Shown here in pieces: positions 48,594 to 60,115 of a DNA stretch of 64,000 bases. The first letter of the stretch is position 1; each line of letters starts with the position of its first letter. The position numbers and the translations under genes are program-made. This DNA comes from Lithospermum erythrorhizon (Eukaryota; Streptophyta; Magnoliopsida; Boraginales; Boraginaceae): contig JADFUC010001461.1 in assembly GCA_019722365.1 (NCBI GenBank), positions 558,001-622,000 of the forward strand, in the 5' to 3' direction. Under the pieces are notes generated by a model that ran no database searches, was not told the DNA's origin, and saw only the letters and a program-made list of their open reading frames with translations.

Positions 48594-49550
48594 TGTTGGA
48601 AATATGAGATATTAGATACCGTAAATATGTTTATTGAGCAATTTGATTATACAACCAATTTGCCCCACGTTTAATTATATTCGAATAATATAAGATTCGG
48701 ATAATGTGTTCGATTGTTAGACAATTGACATATTAGGTTATGTGTTCAAATAATATTACTTGGATTGTTAGGTTGACCGATTAAACTAAAGTTGTGAGTT
48801 CGGCCCGTCGGGGACCCGACCCGACATTTGACCCGAACCCGCGCCCCTTTGACTTTTGTTTGACGGACGGTTGTCTTTTCTTTATTAGGCGATCACAGAT
48901 CAAACTACATTTGGTCTTGGGCGCTTATGGTTTTGGACAAATTTACTGATAGCTCATTATAATAATTTATTAACTCCAATTATAATTTGATTTTAAACAA
49001 AAATTTGATAATTGATTTAATTAATTATTTTGACAGATTTTATAATCTTAAAATTTGAAATTATTTATTTAAATTATATTATGAATATAATTAAAACTAA
49101 TAAAATTCAGTATTAATTAAATTATTTTGAATAAATATTCTAATTAAGTTAGGATAAAGGGACATTTCTAAACGAGCTAAAATAAATTTCGCTTAATTTA
49201 TTTTTATGCTTTCGATTTTATTCAAATGTATTTTGATATCAATTAAAATTGTTTTATTTCGATTTTGATTCGAAAATTGTTCAATCAATTTAAATTGCTA
49301 ATTTTTGACTAGTTCCAATTCTATTGAGGAAGCTTTAATTGATATTTTGAATATTATTAAATCTTGAGCTTGTTATTTAGCATTAAACCAATTCTAATTT
49401 GATTAAGAGCTAATTGGTGGTATTTGGAATATAATTAAATTAATAGTGATATAATTAATTACATATTTCTAATATATCGGGTTAGAATTTTAATTGAAAT
49501 TATTAATTCGAATTGATTCTTTTAATTGAAACTTTGAATTATTTCCAACA
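48594..49550 (+). repeat. 5' LTR of the nested element (extent uncertain)
   Basis: Only about the first 170 bases align by eye with the 3' LTR. The remainder, including a GACCCGACCCGAC-type GC-rich patch near 48805-48845, does not. The end is placed at CCAACA just before the primer-site-like sequence. Confidence 0.45.
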
Positions 49551-50280
49551 GTGAAAGTATTAGAGTAATATATTTATCTTGAATTAAATAGTGTAAAATT
49601 AATAAAATGGAAGTATTTTTGAAATATTGGTGTATAATATTAAATGATAAATACCTTAAGAAATATGTTTTAAGTGATACATTTGGATATATTCAAATAA
49701 TATTTCACCCGATACGTTGAATTGTTTACATTCATATTGATGAATATTCAATGACATATATTTTAAGATGCGTGTTGTCTTTATACATTTTGCTTAAATC
49801 ATGCTATATATGCCTAAATATAATTAAGTTATTCATGTATAATATATGTTGAGATATATTGATGGATGCATGAACATGAAAGTGATATGAATTATTAGTA
49901 TTTTAAATAAACTTTGTAAGTTGTTTTAGAAAACGGCTAGGGGATAGTTTACTTGCTTTTTTGACTTTGTAATGACCCACATGTTAATCAGTTATCATTT
50001 AGTGTAAATGTAATTAATTAAAATATGGAGACCCACCAGAGGAGTCAGGCAAGAATAAATAATTATTTGAAACATAACATAGTTTGGAACTAGTTTAGTT
50101 TAGATTTTCTTCTTTTAAGTCATATCACGAATCTCAATATGTGTTATAATTAATCTTATGATCAGTGTAATATGAATTTTGCTTGTTGAATATGTATGCT
50201 TGCATGATCATTAGTGTTGTTAAATATAACTAATCCCACGTTAAATTAAGTAGTATTGGCTTACCAACAAAGTTGGAGTA

Positions 50281-50470
50281 GAGTCTCATTTATGTGCGGA
50301 CCTACCAGATTGGTAGACGTATCATACTTAAGGCTTTTTCCAATGGGGTGTTTATACGATTCCCAAAGTGCAGGACTTGGGCTATAAACATCCATTCGAC
50401 TCTATGTCGGTAGACTTGGTTACTTATGCGGTGATTTCCAAGTGCAGGACTTAGGCCCGTTGACAAAAGA
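50281..50470. repeat. Internal duplicated motif AGTGCAGGACTTGGGC
   Basis: AAGTGCAGGACTTGGGC (about 50367) and AAGTGCAGGACTTAGGC (about 50440) lie some 73 bp apart, each followed by sequence with CGTTGAC or GTCGGTAGAC. They are inside the nested LTR element and do not look like coding sequence. Confidence 0.6.
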
Positions 50471-53400
50471 GGTCACTAACATAGTGACGACAAGAGTTAT
50501 GTTTGACATAATTAGTAATAAGTGCTTACCTATGTGATTGAGAGTTGAAATGTAAGAGTGTTGCAGTTCGAATTTTTCGATCATCTTCAGAATTTTGATA
50601 CTTAGATGCATTCGGTGGGGTTGTAAGCACAAGTATTCCAATTCTATCACTTTCTGACAAGAATTTATGAGGTATTGAGTTTTATCTTTTTGCATATAGT
50701 ATTTATGGCACCCTTTATACAGTATTGTCTAATTATTCATGCATCGAGGCATTTAAATGTAAATTATTACGAATGTGTAATCAAGTTAAGGAAACGTTCC
50801 TCAATGACTTACAACTTGAGTTGAAAGGAATAATGCCCTTGTATTGAGGGTAGAGATATGACATACTTGAAAACAAGAGGAACATTTATATAATACCATT
50901 CTTCTAGACATTATCTCATAAGGAAGAATTTGTGAACTTATGTTCAATAATGCAAGTTCATGATTGAGATTTTGAATCTCAAATCAAATATGGTTATGTT
51001 AATAATATAATTATATATTATTTCATATCCATCCTCTCCATATGAGACAATTGTGATTCTTGATCACCATTTGAGGAAGTTGATGATGCTGAAATAAGGT
51101 ATATTGTATATTATCGCATGGCTATCATACAAGTCTTTTGAACTTGGTAGTTTTCATTTCACGTAAATGGAAATATTGAGCTTATGGTTCTTGCAACGTA
51201 TAAGCGACTATGTCTTTTTCTTTTGTGTGATAACACAATAAGTTGTGATATTAAGTACACAAAGAACTAATACTTGAGATGAGTGACCAATTTCACTCCT
51301 TTCAAGCATAAGTAAAAGGGATTGTAAGTATACTTGATAAATAGAAAGTAAGGACTCTTGGAGTCTGCTACCTTAAGTAAAATGTTGTTTGATGTTTAAT
51401 AGTTAAGCTATACCACTCGTGTAACTATTGATTTGACTTACATACTTTAAAGTGTATGCGGCAAATAGAATAGTTACATTAAGGAAAGAAATAAGTGATC
51501 GAGTTTTGAAATCATTTTTCAAGCTGGCAGATGCCTTTGCTATAATCTATCATCAGGAATGATTTGATTTTTGAGCATTGCTCTTGAATTACCTTGACAT
51601 GAAATAAATAACTCAAATAGTTGAGCTATACATTCATGTGTTTCTATTCTACAAGCACGTCTTGTTGAAGATGTAATTCAACCTTTTTTCTTCAAGAAAT
51701 GAGTGTGAACAATACTTGGGGTACTAAATAATATTGTGACCTTAAGAAGCAGGAGTGTCATATCTTAAAGAGATGGCTGAGTCAACTCTCGCTAAATTAG
51801 TGGGAGGTTACGAGGTCTTAGTTGATAAATGTATTGTCTTGACAAATACATGTCAACTTAAAGATATGATTACAAATCGGTCCCAATAATAACATGGAAT
51901 TGTCCATGATTATAAGGTATCGAATTGATGAGTATGAATCATATGAGGAATGAGATTCCACATATAACTCTATGATGTGGTGACATATATAAGAGAATGT
52001 ATTGAACCCGGTTCAAGTACATAAACGACTTTTTATTTCCACATTTAAGAGGTACTGCACTTACCTTAATATTGATCATTCGTAACAGTATGAATGAATC
52101 AGACTCCTACAAATGATTTTTAGAAATCATTTGATATGAAATACAAAGATCATGAATAAGTACAAACTATGTTCAGATCTATTTCATAAGTTTTCTTCTA
52201 GTTATAAGACGTTAGAGAATGGATGTTCCTAAGTAATGATTTCATGTGAATGGATACTTGACATATGCATTCTATCGTGAGCAAGAAATGTTCTTATGTA
52301 ATGATCCTTGAGGATGAGTACGACATTCATTGGGACACTCACATCTTAAAGAAAACTAGAATAAATGGAAAGCAGAGTATACTATTAATGTTCCAAGTAA
52401 TGGACTTGGAATATTTGAGTATAAAAAGGAGTAAATCTTTTTGCGAGGAAAGAAGATGAACTAAGAATTTAAAAAAGATTGATTAGGAGCTTAGATACGA
52501 GATCATTATATGTATGTGACATACAAGTTGCAAGGAAAAATACCTTACCATATTTGAGTTGCCGCGATGGTATGAGTCGTAACCGTTTACCTTAGTAAAG
52601 AAATCATCTTGCTCGATATACAATATGGATTAAGCTCGATATAACCCTGAGTTATAGATGATAAATGTTATGGAGTTTAAAGTGAATAAACTAAAATTAA
52701 ACAAATTCTCTATTTGAACGACATGTCTAGTGAGGATGGATGGTCTCCCATTTAGATCTCATATAGAGTGTCATGTTAACCATTACCGGAACAATTCCTC
52801 TGAGAAATCATGAATTATTATGAATAATACTCAAGTAATGGAAAGAGAATAGATGTATTAATGAAATTGTTTGGGTTAGTTCTACAATGTTTAGTTATCA
52901 AACTAAATGAATTTTATGGTAATTATGGAAATTGTTCCACGAGGTGTACCATAGTTGATACAACCAAGATTTTATCATTCATAGGGTAATATAAGAAGCT
53001 GAATCTTGATGATTGCTACCTTAGCCGATAAAAGAGTTTATTGTTGAAGATAAATAAGGATATGCACAGAGTTGGCTATTATATAAGATATACGTTCATG
53101 GCTCAAAATTTGAGGAAGAAGGCATGAGGCCATTCATGTTTTGAACATTATGAAAACCTATAGAAGTGCTTAACAGCAAAATCATATCTACCGGGATCAA
53201 AGAGTTAGCCATTAACGCCTCTGCATCCTTGAATATTTTGGTATATGGATGTAAAAAAAAGGGCTATTCTTTCGAAGGATGGTTAAAAAGATGATGGCAC
53301 GATCATCTTGTTTACATGTCTAATGGACCTAAATGCGATTGATGGGAGAAAGCTTCGGTTTAATTTCTTCCGTAGGCTTATTTGAATATGTTGCTTCTTA

Positions 53401-54204
53401 CATTCAAAAATGAAGTTTACATTATCATTTGTTATTATTGAACAAAGATCTTTTTATTATTATTATAATAACAAAATTTTCACTAAACAATACTAAGATT
53501 TTTTTGAGGCGTCTTTGAGTTAGATCAAACAAAGAGATCTATTCAAGTCGGAAATAAGATTGTTTGTCCATAGGCGGGTGTTGATAGTTTGGAATCAGAC
53601 ACCAAATGACTAGTATGTGTTTGGTTGTCGATGCGTTTCTTGGATCCCGGAAGGGAGTATGATTATCAACTCTAATCAATCACATGATTATGTATGTCGA
53701 AGCAGTGTTGAGATGCATGGTGGACTTGACCGTTGTGAGAAACTTAGAGATAGTATATTTGTGTCTAAAAGGTGTTTCTCATGAGAACTTATCTAAATGG
53801 CGATTCTTAGACTGGTGACCTGATTTCACTTTATAGGAGTAGTGTGCTGACCTGTCTAAAACGTCTTAGTAACGGGATGATTATAAAAGAGACTTGAGTT
53901 ACGTATGCTAGAGTATAGTTGTGAAATCTTGTACACAAGATAAGATTTGTACAACCGGATATAGCAGTTTAGATTTACAACCTGCTTGGAAATTAAGGGT
54001 GGGTATGGTGTGCACCTCCCGATTATAGTACTTGAATCAGCGTTAATTCGTACACCCAAGAGAAAGAATAGATCTGAGAGTTTGAAGTGACACCGAATCT
54101 TACCGTAGCTTATTTGTTAGAAATCGAGTGCAAGGGATGGATTTAAAATGTCCCACAGTTAATTAGTAATGGGTTTACAAATGTCGTCCAAGGGCAAGTG
54201 GGAG

Positions 54205-55100
54205 TGTTGGAAATATGAGATATTAGATCTCACAAATATGCCCGTTGAACAATTTGATTGTACAACCGATTTACTTACATTTACTTATATTCAAATAATA
54301 GAAGTTCAGATATATGTTCGATTGTTTGACAATTGACATATTAGGATTAACTCGTATTGACATTAGGGGTTATGATGGATTACTAGAGTCCGCTCATAAT
54401 CTATATATTAATACAATGTTCGGTTAACATAAATTAATATATTACTCTTGTCGATCGAGCCTAAGGAATCTGCGACAACGAGGATCAAACTATAATGCGA
54501 TTATAACTTTTCGGGTTAAAGTGTAACTAAAAAAAATATTGGGACGAAATTTCAATTTGTCTTGATTTAACCCCATAGCCACTTGAAACCTGAGACGGAA
54601 GGAGAATGGATTCTAGAATCTTCTTCTCACAAGGAGTTCTAGAATCTTCTTCTTAAGGAGGTGGTAGAGTTTTGTCATAACTCTTGAAATGCCTTAATTA
54701 GAGGCTTGAAAACTATAAAGAGAGGGCTTGAGTTGGTAAAAATAATTGCTCGTTCATTATTATCTTTAAGAAAAAAGATGAAGCAAAACTTCTCTCCTTC
54801 CCACCCTCTCTTATTCGACCAAAACAGGGGAAGAAAAACCCGAGCTTTTCTTCACTCACAAGTCGTTGTTAAACTTTAATAGTTCTAGTAAAACCGAAGG
54901 AAGAGTTTGTCAATCGTTGGTGTGGGTGAAGATCTTAGAGACAACCTACTTTGGTTGTTGGAAGTCTCCTCTGACATTATTCAGCTGCAACTAAGGTGTA
55001 AAAATTTTTATCTGTAATCTGATTAAATTCTGTTTTTATAATCTGCAAATCGAGTTTTGTGTCGGTTAGATAATTATTATTTTAATCCGTAGAACTAACA
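54205..55100 (+). repeat. 3' LTR of the nested element
   Basis: It runs for 896 bp from TGTTGG after a polypurine tract to AACTAACA. It contains a CTATAAAGAGAGG promoter-like sequence near 54713. Confidence 0.72.
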
Positions 55101-55207
55101 TTTACAATCCCAATGTACCTTTTTACAATCTCAATATAGCTTTTCACTATTCCTTAATAGAACACTTTTAATCTAAATGATCATCTATTTTGAGACGGTG
55201 GGAATAG
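55101..55207. mobile_element. Right half of the split Stowaway MITE
   Basis: The right terminus ATCTATTTTGAGACGGTGGG followed by AATAG is the reverse complement of the left terminus at 48484, with TA next to it at 55208. The internal CCAATGTACCTTTTTA also occurs at the left break point. Confidence 0.8.
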
Positions 55208-55257
55208 TAGTATATTCAATATATAATTCACTTTAAAACAAGGTATCAAATCGTAAA

Positions 55258-55493
55258 TATCCCGTTCCCGTCTCAATTTAATTGATCATCTTGTTTCATT
55301 AAATTTTCATTTACTTTATCAATACAACTTTTTGTATTGAAATTAAGAAAATTCTTTGTTGTCTCATAATATTCTTATTTTCATTGGCTAATATTTTTCT
55401 CTCTCATTGAAAATAGTAAAACCAATTACTCCCTATTATCTTAATAAAATACTTTTTAGCAAAATAATCAATTAAATTGAGACGGAGGGAATA
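55258..55493. mobile_element. Intact Stowaway MITE
   Basis: The body is about 55260-55491, flanked by TA. The left end carries CCCGTCTCAATTTAATTGAT and the right end ATCAATTAAATTGAGACGGA followed by GGGAA, a long imperfect inverted repeat. Length (232 bp) and ends are typical. It lies only about 50 bp from the split MITE. Confidence 0.85.
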
Positions 55494-56805
55494 TCAATTA
55501 CTATACTTTTTATTTTTAATTCTAATAAATATAAAATTATTAAAATTTTATATTAAAATATTTTTCATAATATTATTATTTTTATTATTTATATAACCTA
55601 AAGTTATTAATGATTAAAGATTGTATGATGGAAAAAACTAAAACATCAATTGAAATGAATAAAAAAAAAGTATATTTTAGGATCTTGATTTTTGAATTTC
55701 ATTTTTTGATTATGACACTCCACTCATTGTTATTTTTGTCATTTACTTTTACACACACATAGGAGAAAAATCATTGGGCTATATTTATATTCCCTCCATG
55801 TAAAATTATTGATAAGTTTTGAATTTTGATGATTGACTTTATAAATTTTAAAGTCAAATATATTTTAAATAAATTGTATAGTATTTGATAAATATATGAA
55901 AAAAAATAGTCGTTTGAACGTAATTTACAATTAAAAATTATCTATATCGATTATGATCGCAAACTATGATAATGTTGATTATTGAATAGCACACATAATA
56001 GGAGTATCTTTATATTTATGAGTGGTTTGTGAAAGGACTCTTCAGGGGGTGACTTATCAGTGCCAAGACTGCAACAAGACTCCTTTACTTTACAAGAGTA
56101 CTTCAAAAGCATTAACCAAATGTTTCATATTTTTACTAATACTACAGCCTGCAAAATTTGTTACATATTGAATAATTTATAAATGCATATGCACATTTAG
56201 AAAGTGTATATACGGACTCACATTTACTGTTATATGAACTGGAAAATGATGATACTGTAAGAGGAGAATCTTTGATACTACTGTTACCATATCTCCATAT
56301 CTCATCAACAAAGTTATGAAGCAATGTGCTGTAAAGTTGTACTAATTGGAGCACTACGAACTACCATTAATCACTTAATTCCAATTTCAGAATGAAGTTG
56401 ACATTGTTTTGAAACACAATAGATAAAATATTTGAACAATAATTTGAAACAGCCCTATAGAGATTATGCTTGCTAATTATCTCTCTAATAATGATTGACA
56501 TTGGATAGATCATGTATTTACATTAATGGGCATGAGAATTATATATACCCAATGCTATATATATAAATACTTAAAAAGGATCGTATCAATGTTATTATCA
56601 TTGAGGATTAACAAAGATGGAGGTACTAATGAGGGACATTAATTATGAATTTAGTTCGGAAACACCCTACATCACTGTTATCATAAGGAATAAAGTTGCG
56701 TACTATTATATTACTATACGGTTAAGGCGGGAGCCTCGCTCTTCAAAGGTATTAGACATGTTAATGTTAATATGAGCGATAAATCCGATAATGTTAATGT
56801 TGATG

Positions 56806-57386
56806 TTATGGGCTCAAAATGAGGTTACCACATTTGCATTTCCAACTCATAGGCTTGTAATTTGAGCTATAATCTCCTCTGGCATAAGCAACTGCTGAAA
56901 GTGTAGTTGCATTTTTTATCTGAGGATTACTTGGGACTTGAATAGCTTCACAATGCCCACATGAACTGCATCTTCCATCACACCTAGGTGGTCTTGAACC
57001 AATCTGAGCTCTCAATATTGCCCTTTCCTCATCATGCACCGTCTAAATAAGCAAGAAAATCATTAAAAAACTTGAAAACTTTGATCAAGAAAGTCACCAA
57101 CTAAGACTTTAATAGAGAACACAAGCTTACCTGAAAAGGGTCAGCTGTTTTCATCAACTTTCTACCTATAAATAACAAAAATATGAGAACTTGATGTTAG
57201 ATTAATTATCTAGACAGTCTGTTAGTCTATATCTTGAGTGTGCATGCTTATGAAATTGAAACATTTGAAAGACTAGAATTATATACCTTCAGAAAGAAAT
57301 GCTAGCTGAGAAGAGACTAAAATCAAGAAAATGATAGTAAAATGATGAAGCCTAAGGCTAGAAAAGAGACAATGATTGCTACCCAT
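56806..57386 (-). CDS. EPFL2: EPIDERMAL PATTERNING FACTOR-like protein 2, three exons
   Basis: On the minus strand, exons 57386-57287, 57165-57131 (only 35 bp) and 57042-56806 join into a 123-residue precursor with GT..AG introns and matching phases. EPFL peptides are secreted ligands of ERECTA-family receptor kinases. A signal peptide is visible (hydrophobic FTIIFLILVSSQLAF, residues about 16-30), then a propeptide with SEGRKL and a mature domain starting near QIGSRPPRC. Six cysteines fit the family (PRCDGRCSSCGHCEAIQVP and WKCKCG). The phrase YKPMSWKCKCGN and the spacing match Arabidopsis EPFL2 (At4g37810) better than EPFL1, EPFL4-6 or EPFL9 as I recall them. EPFL2 acts in leaf-margin and ovule patterning in Arabidopsis. 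The start is the first ATG in frame; an upstream in-frame extension has no ATG. The gene appears intact. Confidence 0.93.
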
Positions 57387-57435
57387 GTGAAAAAAAGATT
57401 TATCCTTGTTGCTGTGTAATAAAAGGGTCAAATAC

Positions 57436-57540
57436 ACTTGAAGTTTTCTATAGTTGGGGGCCAAGAATTTTGAGAGGTAACTTGAAGATTTCTATAGTTG
57501 GAGGCTGTAACAATTTTGAGAGGAAACTTGAATTGATTGG
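57436..57540. repeat. Imperfect 44-46-bp tandem duplication in the EPFL2 leader
   Basis: The motif ACTTGAAG..TTCTATAGTTG followed by AATTTTGAGAGG starts at 57436 and 57480, with a truncated third copy at 57526. It lies 50-150 bp upstream of the EPFL2 start, in the 5' leader or proximal promoter. Confidence 0.85.
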
Positions 57541-57815
57541 TTAGGGGTAACACAAATGTATATTTTTCCAATAAAGGTGTGTTTGTTGATTGTGATGTTG
57601 AGGTGAATGCATGAAGGAAAGTTTCACAAGATGGAACAGAGAATTGGTTATTGAAAGACTTCACATAAAAATGTTGTCTCTATGTTTATGTGTTATAATA
57701 CAGTTGACGTGATGGAACGTGTAAGGACAGTCAAGTATATAGCGGACGGCTATTTACATAGAAGAAGAAATTAAGATCACTAATCAGCAATCTAGACGAC
57801 TGTTACAATTCCTCC

Positions 57816-57852
57816 TTATATATATAGATATATATCTATATATATATAAAAT
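57816..57852. repeat. TA-rich palindrome
   Basis: TATATATAGATATATATCTA and flanking TA units form a self-complementary block about 440 bp upstream of the EPFL2 start. It may include a TATA box but is too repetitive to assign one. Confidence 0.6.
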
Positions 57853-58189
57853 AAAAGCGAATTGTCTTAAAAGTTTTTTTTAACGGTTAAAATCTGCTTA
57901 ATAGAAGGGTATAATTATAAGACTCTACTTAATAGAATTATTAAACATTATAAAATTGACAACGTTATTTTGCTTGAATAATCAAAAATATTATGTTAAG
58001 AATAGTGCAGGTTAAAAATAAATGAAACATATTCTTAATATACGATGAAAAATATTTAAAGTAATACATTTAAAAGTAATTTACTAAAAATAATATTATA
58101 ATTTATTATTCAAATCTGATATTGTATATAAGTTAGGATGACAAAGTTTGTTAATTTGATCATTAAAAATTAATCTAGACAATCTTTCT

Positions 58190-58940
58190 CTAATAATAAT
58201 TTGTTAATTTTGACTATTGAAAAATCTCTTAGGCATGAACGTAATAAGTATATAGTAATCATAAGTTATCAATTTTGTTGGTGGAGTTTTAAATAATTGT
58301 GCTGTTGAAAAAAAAAATTGAGCAATCTTTTAGAAAACGACGGCATATTTAGTATTTATAAATTTTGAATTTTGGTGGTTGGGTTTTAAATAATTTTAAC
58401 TATTGAAAAAGAAAAATCATGAACATTTAGAGATAGGAGTGATATCGGTCTTCATAATTCTTTAGTCTTCATAATTCTTTCATTTTATTGGTTGAATTTT
58501 AAATAATTTTGACGATTGAACAAGAAAATTGATCGATCTTTTAGAGATGGATGTGAAATTTAGTATTTATAAATTTTAAATTTTGATTTTTGACTTTTAA
58601 ATAATTTTAACTATTCAAAAAGAAAATCAATTAAATTTTTAGAGATGGAAATTTACTATGATCTTTCATAATTTTTAAAGCTTGTTGGTTGAGCTTTTTG
58701 ACTATTGAAAAAGTTGAATGCTCTTTAGAGATTTTTGTATGTAGTATTCATAATTTAGTGAGTTAAATTCTTAATAATTTTGATTATTGAAAAAGAAAAA
58801 TCAAAACACATTTTAGAGATGGAGTGGTATATAGTATTCATAATTTTTTTTTTAAATTTTTGTTGGTTGAAATTTTAAATAATTTTGATTATTGAAAAAG
58901 AAAATTTACGATCTTTTTAAGGAATAAATTTGGTATATGA
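58190..58940. repeat. Diverged tandem array of roughly 100-bp units
   Basis: A core TTTTAAATAATTTTGACTAT followed by TGAAAAAGAAAA recurs at about 58287, 58383, 58498, 58594, 58700 (shortened), 58765 and 58872. Most units also carry TTTTAGAGATGGA and TTTAGTATTTATAA. A partial unit precedes the first at about 58195. It lies about 0.8-1.6 kb upstream of EPFL2 and has no coding capacity. Confidence 0.8.
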
Positions 58941-59817
58941 AATACATTCTGCTTTTATATTTAAATGGTTGAAAAGATTATATGTTAGTTATTTAGTTAA
59001 ATTTCTTAAAGATATATGAGGGGTCATTAAATTTTATAGATGATCATAATTGGCTATAAATGACATACTTCTTTAAATAATTTTTTTTAAAATTACTTAA
59101 CAATCAATTGGCACTTGTCAAAAATATTGGAATCCAAATTTATAAGGTCAACTAATAGAAATTCGAAACTTGACAATGTTTAAATAATGGAGGTTGTATA
59201 AAGCGTATTAAAGAAGTCTGTCTGTGAAACTATAATTCTTAAGAGAATATAAGGTAAACATATGAGAAACATATTTCTCATCATCTTATTAGCTTATTAT
59301 TGTCATTATTTTCAAATATCGCGATTCATTTTAAATTTAAAGGATGTTTTTATACTACTAAGAAAAAATCTCATTCCCATTGAATTTGCCTATTGGCTGG
59401 TGAAACATATAAAGTTACGACTTTTATTGATCAAGATAATGATCTTTAATTTTATGTCAATAGCATATAAATTTTTGCATATTAAGGATATATTTATTAC
59501 TAACATATAGCAAATAATAATTACGAATAGTAACTTATACATCATCGATGAGGAGATTTGACTTGATTAGTGATAAGCACTTCAGGACAAATAAATAAAA
59601 GTCAATAAGTAAATTTCTTGGTCAACGGCCATGCTACATATATAATATGCATTTTATATGGAGTGGTCTTTCTTTTAGCATTACAAATATATTTTATATT
59701 CAACTAAGAATTTTCTCCTAAAGAAGGTGGTCTTTAGCATTACATAAGTAACATAAGCGTATGAATTGAAGAAAGGATAAGGCGTATACGTGAAACTCCA
59801 TACAAAGTTATAATAGT

Positions 59818-60115
59818 TCTTTGAAAAAATTAAAAATTGATAAAATGATGCTTTTTGACTCCCTAAAATAACTTAAAGGCTAAAAAATTTCACACCCCCC
59901 AAATTTGTACGCTCCCTATATTATTTATTTTTTCTTTTTCATTATTGAAAATCTTGAAATACTTGATTTTTATGTTTTGGGTGAATAATAAGGAAGCTGC
60001 TAAAGTACATACATAAAAAGTCAACCCCTAAAATTAAAAAAAATGATGATTTTTATTTGCGTTTTTTAAGAAATTTTAGGGAGAATTTGATCTGTAATGC
60101 TCTAAAAGAAATGAA
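59818..60115. repeat. Dispersed repeat, copy 2 (partner at 46563-46860)
   Basis: It shares ordered landmarks with the first copy: AAGTTATAATA, TTTTTCATTATTGAAAATCT, GTGAATAATA, ATACATAAAAA and the end ATGCTCTAA. The middle differs. Confidence 0.6.

Larger units (their letters stand above)
48594..55100 (+). mobile_element. LTR retrotransposon, probably copia, inserted in a Stowaway MITE
   Basis: A TGTTGGAAATATGAGATATT start occurs at 48594 and again at 54205, the latter right after the polypurine tract AAGGGCAAGTGGGAG. The 3' LTR ends AACTAACA at 55100. The flanks TTTAA (48589-48593) and TTTAC (55101-55105) differ by one base and may be the target duplication. A primer-binding-site-like GTATTAGAG, one mismatch from the copia consensus GTATCAGAG, lies at about 49557. 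The interior is almost unreadable; the only coding signal is a protease-like EWILDI..S near 52240-52290. No YVDD motif was found. Assignment to copia rests on the primer site, the polypurine tract and LTR style. Confidence 0.7.

Noticed and set aside
57387..57464. N-terminal extension of EPFL2
   Set aside because: The frame is open upstream but has no ATG, and the signal peptide begins properly at 57386.
58190..58940. CRISPR-like array
   Set aside because: Units are diverged, contiguous and AT-rich without unique spacers, and the genome is a plant.
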